DNA of 64,000 nucleotides, taken from NCBI GenBank assembly GCA_020853705.1, contig JADYYK010000190.1, positions 1 to 64,000 of the forward strand, given 5' to 3'. Position 1 is the first letter of the stretch, and the number at the start of each line of letters is the position of its first letter. Under the pieces are notes generated by a model that was not told where the DNA came from, made no database searches, and worked only from the letters and a program-made list of their open reading frames with translations. The stretch comes from Deltaproteobacteria bacterium. Lineage in GTDB: Bacteria; Myxococcota_A; Polyangia; Haliangiales; JADYYK01. Of this stretch, positions 60,523 to 64,000 are shown piece by piece. Made by a program: the position numbers and the translations under genes.

Positions 60523-61662
60523 CTATTTTTTCGTCGCGCGCTTCACCTTGGCGATGAAGCCCGACAGGCCGCGCTTGGGCGGCTCGACCTCGACGCTCAT
60601 CTCGGCGGCCAGCTCGCGCAGGAGCTCTTCCTGGCGGTCGGTCAGCTCGGTCGGGATGGCGACGTGCAGCCGGATGTGGTGATCGCCGCGGCCACGCTCG
60701 CCGACGCGCGGGATGCCCTCGTTGCGGCGGACCACGACATGATCGGGCTGGGTGCCGGGGGCGATCTCGAGGTCGACCTCGCCCTCGTCGCCCAGCGTGG
60801 GCACCTTGACCTTGCCGCCCAGGATGGCGACCGGCAGCGGGACGTCGACGTCGGAGATCAGCTCGGCGCCCTCGCGGGTGAAGCGCTCGTCGGGCTTGAC
60901 GTGCAGGACGACGTAGAGGTGGCCGGGGGGGCCGCCGCGCTCGCCGGCCTCGCCCTTGTTCGACAGCCGCAGGGTCTGCTCGTCATCGACGCCGGCCGGG
61001 ATGTTGACGCTGAGGGTCTCGCTGGAGCGCTTGGTACCGCTGCCCCTGCAGCTCTCGCACGGGCTCTTGATGACCTGGCCCTGGCCGCGGCAGCTCGGGC
61101 ACGCGGTCTGGATCATGAAGAAGCCCTGGCTGTGCATGACCTGGCCGCGACCAGCGCAGGTCGAGCAGGTCTCGGTCTTGGTGCCCGGGCGCGCGCCGCT
61201 GCCGCTGCAGGTGTCGCAGCTGATGCGGCGCTGGACCTCGAGGTCCTTGGAGCAGCCGCGCACCGCGTCGGCGAAGGTCAGCTCCAGATCGACGCGCAGG
61301 TCGGCGCCACGCGCGCCGCCGCCGCGACCGCCGCGCCCGCGACCGCCGCCGAGGCCGTCGAACAGGCCGCCGAACAGATCGCCGAAGCGCGAGAAGATGT
61401 CGTCGAGCCCGGCGCCGCCGAAGCCCTCGAAGCCGGCGCGGCGCGGGCCGTCATGGCCGAAGCGATCATAGAGCGACCGCTTCTCGGGATCCGACAGCAC
61501 CTCGTAGGCCTCGGAGGCCTCCTTGAACTGCTCCTCGGCCGCCTTGTCCGGGTTGCGATCGGGGTGCAGCTCGAGCGCGAGCTTGCGGTAGGCCTTCTTG
61601 ACGGTGCCTGCGTCGGCGTCGCGGCCCACGCCCAGGATTTCGTAGTAATCGCGCTTGGACAT
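60523..61662 (-). CDS. dnaJ: Chaperone DnaJ
   Basis: A 379-residue type I J-protein. J domain with HPD (33-35), Gly/Phe-Arg-rich linker (FDGLGGGRGRGGRGGG), four zinc motifs (CDTCSGSG, CSTCAGRG, CPSCRGQG, CESCRGSG) and the C-terminal substrate-binding beta domains. It stimulates DnaK ATPase; no dnaK is in this window. ATG at 61662. Alone on the minus strand; a hairpin follows its stop. Divergent from the lipoprotein gene at 61749. Confidence 0.96.
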   Translation of the reverse strand: MSKRDYYEILGVGRDADAGTVKKAYRKLALELHPDRNPDKAAEEQFKEASEAYEVLSDPEKRSLYDRFGHDGPRRAGFEGFGGAGLDDIFSRFGDLFGGLFDGLGGGRGRGGRGGGARGADLRVDLELTFADAVRGCSKDLEVQRRISCDTCSGSGARPGTKTETCSTCAGRGQVMHSQGFFMIQTACPSCRGQGQVIKSPCESCRGSGTKRSSETLSVNIPAGVDDEQTLRLSNKGEAGERGGPPGHLYVVLHVKPDERFTREGAELISDVDVPLPVAILGGKVKVPTLGDEGEVDLEIAPGTQPDHVVVRRNEGIPRVGERGRGDHHIRLHVAIPTELTDRQEELLRELAAEMSVEVEPPKRGLSGFIAKVKRATKK

Positions 61663-61748
61663 GGGTGTTGAGCCGCGGGCAGGGTAAGCATGCGGCGCAG
61701 GGGCGTCAAGGATCGCGCGGGCCTACATGATAGGGTTGTGTGCGACGT

Positions 61749-62978
61749 ATGGGCGCATACCAATTCAGGATCTGGGCGGTTGCGCTGGTCATGCTGGCCG
61801 GATGCAAGCGTCCAGGTGGCGGCGGCAGGACCCCGGCCCGGGAGGTGGATGCGGCGCTGGCGGCGCCCGGGCTGACCCTGACCGACGTCTGGGTCGCGGG
61901 CGAGTCAGCGCGGGATCTGCCGCGTTTTCGGCCTGGCGAGACGCTGGTGGTGGGTTTCGGCGTGCGTGCACAGGGCGCACTGGAGGTCACCGTGAGGGTG
62001 GCGACGGGCGCGGCCGTGCTGGTCGAGGGCCACACCCGGGCCGACATCCCCGATGGCGGCATTGGCGACCGCGCGACCTCCCAGCTGGCGGTCACCCTGC
62101 CGACGGACGCCGCGGCAGGGCCGGCGACCATGACCCTGACGGTGCGTGACCAGGCGGGCCGGGTCGGGACCGCGACCGAGGAGCTGGTGGTGGTGCCGCC
62201 CCGGGTGGCCGACGTCACCGCGACCGGGGTGCTGACCGGGGCGCGGCTGGTCGATGCCCACCTGCGCAGCGTCGGCGTCGGCATGCCCGGTCAGCTGCTG
62301 GCGCTGCTGCCCGCCGGGGAGCTGCCCAAGGGCACGCGCTTCGAGCTGACCTTCCTGGTGGTGCCGCCCGACGGCACCCAGCCGACCGCGCCGATGGGGG
62401 TGCCGGTGGTGCGCGAGGTGCCCGACCTGTCGTTCCAGCTGCCGACCTCGGTGTCGCCGCTGTATGGCCTGATGGTGCGCGCGCTGGGGCCGCGTGGGGC
62501 GGTCATCGGCAGCGCGCGCGTGCGCTTCGCGGGTGACGTCCCCGACGACGAGCGCGACCACCTGTCGACGCTGCGCTTGACGAAGTTCCAGCTGCGCGGC
62601 GGCCCCGGCCTGCGGGCGCTGCGCGCCGGGCTGCTGCGCGCGGGCGAGCGCGTCGCCATCAGCGCGCGCGTCGGCGGCTACAAGGTCGCCGGGCGGCGCC
62701 CGGCGGGTGACGCCGGCGCGCCGGAGTTCGCCATCGGCCTGACCATGGCGGTGCGGCTGCGCGATCGCGACGGCAAGCTGGTGGCCGAGCAGGAGCGCCT
62801 GGCGGTGCGCGAGGGCACCGTGGTGACGGCGCCGCCGCGCCTGCTGCTCGACGCCGAGTGGACGGTGCCGGCCAGCGCGCGCGGCCGCGGCATGCTGGAG
62901 GTCGAGATCGAGGACCTGGTCGGCGGCACGGTGTCGTCGGTGTTCCGCGAGGTCGACGTGGTCGAGGCCGCGCCGTGA
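61749..62978 (+). CDS. Lipoprotein of unknown function upstream of HupE-like gene
   Basis: 409 residues. Signal peptide with lipobox LAGC, then three or four Ig-like beta domains (TLTDVWVAGESARDLPRFRP; TATGVLTGARLVDAHLRSVG; RFELTFLVVPPDGTQP). No catalytic motif. ATG at 61749 (a GTG at 61740 is possible). Its stop overlaps the next start (GTGA), suggesting that the two work together at the membrane. Confidence 0.72.
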   Translation: MGAYQFRIWAVALVMLAGCKRPGGGGRTPAREVDAALAAPGLTLTDVWVAGESARDLPRFRPGETLVVGFGVRAQGALEVTVRVATGAAVLVEGHTRADIPDGGIGDRATSQLAVTLPTDAAAGPATMTLTVRDQAGRVGTATEELVVVPPRVADVTATGVLTGARLVDAHLRSVGVGMPGQLLALLPAGELPKGTRFELTFLVVPPDGTQPTAPMGVPVVREVPDLSFQLPTSVSPLYGLMVRALGPRGAVIGSARVRFAGDVPDDERDHLSTLRLTKFQLRGGPGLRALRAGLLRAGERVAISARVGGYKVAGRRPAGDAGAPEFAIGLTMAVRLRDRDGKLVAEQERLAVREGTVVTAPPRLLLDAEWTVPASARGRGMLEVEIEDLVGGTVSSVFREVDVVEAAP

Positions 62979-64000
62979 AGTGCGTCGCCAAGCGCGCGGC
63001 GGCCGCGGGGCGGCTCGGGCGGCTCGCGCTGCTCGGGCGGCTCGGCCGGCCTGGCCTGCTCGGCCGGCCTGGCCTACTCGGACGGCTCGGGCGGCCTGGC
63101 CTGCTCGGCCTCGTCGGTGTGCTCGCGCTGCTCGGCGTAGTCGGCGTCGCCGAGGCGCACACCTCGTCGCTGACCTACGGCGAGCTCGACATCGACGACA
63201 CCCGGGTGACCTACGTCCTCAAGCTGGAGGCGCGCGATCTCTACGAGGGCCTCGGCCTGGACAAGGATCGCCCCGCCAGCCGCGACGAGGCGCTGGCGGG
63301 CCAGGCCCGGCTGGCCGCCTATGTCCTGGCCAAGGTCGCGGTGACCCGCCGCGGCCAGCCGTGCACGCCGACGGCGCGCCCGCTCGGCTTCGAGGACTCC
63401 GCCGACGGCTTCTACGCCGTGCTGACCTTCGACTACGCGTGCCCGCTGCCGCTCGATCAGATCGGCCTCAGCTACGACCTCTTCTTCGAACTCGACAAGC
63501 TGCACGAGGGCCGCGTCCGCGTCAGCTGGCGCGCCCGCGGCGAGAAGGCCGCCCGCACCCAGGCGGCCTGGTTCAGGCTCGGCGAGCGCAGCTTCGCCTG
63601 GGAGCGCCCCGGCGTCGGCGCCGCTTCCGAAGCAGGCGCGAGTATGGGCCTCGTCGCGGGCGCCCGCGCGGCGCTGCGCCTCGACCATGTCGCGCTGGTC
63701 CTCGCCCTCGCCGCCGCCTGCGCCGCCGCCGGCGTGGCGCGCGCGCGCGCCCGCATCGCCGCCCTGCGCGCGCTCGTCAGCGCCGGCCTCGGTCTCGGCC
63801 TCGGCATCGCGCTCGCCGCCGCCGCCCCCGCTCTCGCGGCGCCCCTGTCGACCCGCGCCGGCCTGCTGCTGTGCGCCGCCTGCGCCGCCTGGCTCGCGCT
63901 GGAGAATCTCATCCTTGCGCGCCCGCCCCCCGACGACCCTGGCCACGGAGCGATTCGCACCGCCAGCGCCCTCGGTTTCGGCGTCGTCCACGGCGCCGCC
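62975..64000 (+). CDS. HupE/UreJ-like membrane protein, cut by the right edge
   Basis: At least 342 residues in this window, reading open to the edge. GTG at 62975 overlaps the previous stop. The N-terminus is a long repeat of Gly-Arg-Leu/Pro-Gly-Leu-Leu units leading to a cleavable signal (ending VAEA), then a periplasmic domain (~60-210: SSLTYGELDIDDTRVTYVLK) and the start of the membrane part (LDHVALVLALAAACAAAG; LGFGVVHGAA), which matches HupE/UreJ with its Asp-His and the later His. Family members may transport nickel or act in surface-protein systems. Confidence 0.75.
   Translation, partial: MKCVAKRAAAAGRLGRLALLGRLGRPGLLGRPGLLGRLGRPGLLGLVGVLALLGVVGVAEAHTSSLTYGELDIDDTRVTYVLKLEARDLYEGLGLDKDRPASRDEALAGQARLAAYVLAKVAVTRRGQPCTPTARPLGFEDSADGFYAVLTFDYACPLPLDQIGLSYDLFFELDKLHEGRVRVSWRARGEKAARTQAAWFRLGERSFAWERPGVGAASEAGASMGLVAGARAALRLDHVALVLALAAACAAAGVARARARIAALRALVSAGLGLGLGIALAAAAPALAAPLSTRAGLLLCAACAAWLALENLILARPPPDDPGHGAIRTASALGFGVVHGAA
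63008..63115. repeat. Degenerate GGCTCGG/GGCCTGGCCTGCTCGG repeat in a signal peptide
   Basis: Repeated words GGCTCGG and GGCCTGGCCT(G/A)CTCGG encode Gly-Arg-Leu and Gly-Arg-Pro-Gly-Leu-Leu units and lengthen the region before the hydrophobic core of the HupE-like signal peptide. Confidence 0.75.

Noticed and set aside
60485..60535. Intrinsic terminator of dnaJ with T-tract
   Set aside because: The T-tracts are on the plus strand, where no gene ends; for dnaJ the hairpin is followed by A residues. Kept only as a hairpin.

Overview
The window is about 64 kb of very GC-rich DNA packed with genes on both strands. It has many secreted lipoproteins, GTG and TTG starts, 4-bp ATGA/GTGA start-stop overlaps, an ECF sigma/FecR pair, a kinase remnant, a TIGR02147 regulator, choice-of-anchor-D and MopE-like metal-binding surface proteins, and sigma-54 style promoters. 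This suggests a chromosome segment of a myxobacterium (Polyangia, possibly of the Haliangium/Kofleriaceae kind). That placement is an inference from gene style, not from a marker gene. I recognised no rRNA, tRNA, CRISPR array or intact insertion sequence.

Region 1 (275-15537) is one functional island. It holds four universal stress proteins (one fused to CBS domains), two further CBS-domain proteins, a short RaiA/HPF-type ribosome protein, a P2-type cation ATPase, a cbb3-type oxidase operon (diheme cytochrome c, CcoN, CcoO, two small membrane proteins, a CcoI-like copper ATPase, a TauE/SafE-family protein) and a membrane-anchored cupredoxin-like protein. Reading the noncoding DNA shows a repeated regulatory design in four places (about 1409-1544, 9299-9389, 12908-12997 and 14488-14634): sigma-54 type -24/-12 elements preceded by two copies of a 17-bp dyad (CGCGCA-N5-TGCGCG type) exactly 30 bp apart, centred near -63 and -93. 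The island therefore looks like a sigma-54/enhancer-binding-protein regulon for low-oxygen or energy stress. Its gene content resembles the mycobacterial DosR dormancy regulon, with a different control system. The activator gene is not in the window. This is the main discovery candidate.

Region 2 (15553-34600) is accessory and household: a large DUF4838-like secreted protein, two lipoprotein alpha/beta hydrolases, an AlkA-type glycosylase in which the catalytic Asp appears to be Glu, glucose-6-phosphate isomerase, an ECF sigma factor overlapping a FecR-like membrane protein, a MshEN-domain protein, a GH1 beta-glucosidase, an OmpA-like protein, and a tightly coupled operon of DTW-domain protein, histone-deacetylase-family protein, small membrane protein and HTTM protein, running to 36034 and overlapping the end of lon.

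Region 3 (35982-47617) has Lon protease, a membrane pseudokinase, a beta-propeller-like protein, and a minus-strand operon with an extensin-like protein, a DUF692 (MNIO) iron enzyme, its probable partner protein, an alkyltransferase-like protein and an RDD protein. This could be a RiPP-type cassette without a visible precursor. A small excisionase-like HTH gene and an L,D-transpeptidase lipoprotein follow. Region 4 (47791-64000) is mostly envelope proteins (PEGA/TPR proteins, MopE-like and 1394-residue ASH-repeat lipoproteins, a sulfatase-fold lipoprotein), a TIGR02147 regulator with a likely self-operator, DnaJ, and a HupE/UreJ-like gene cut by the right edge.
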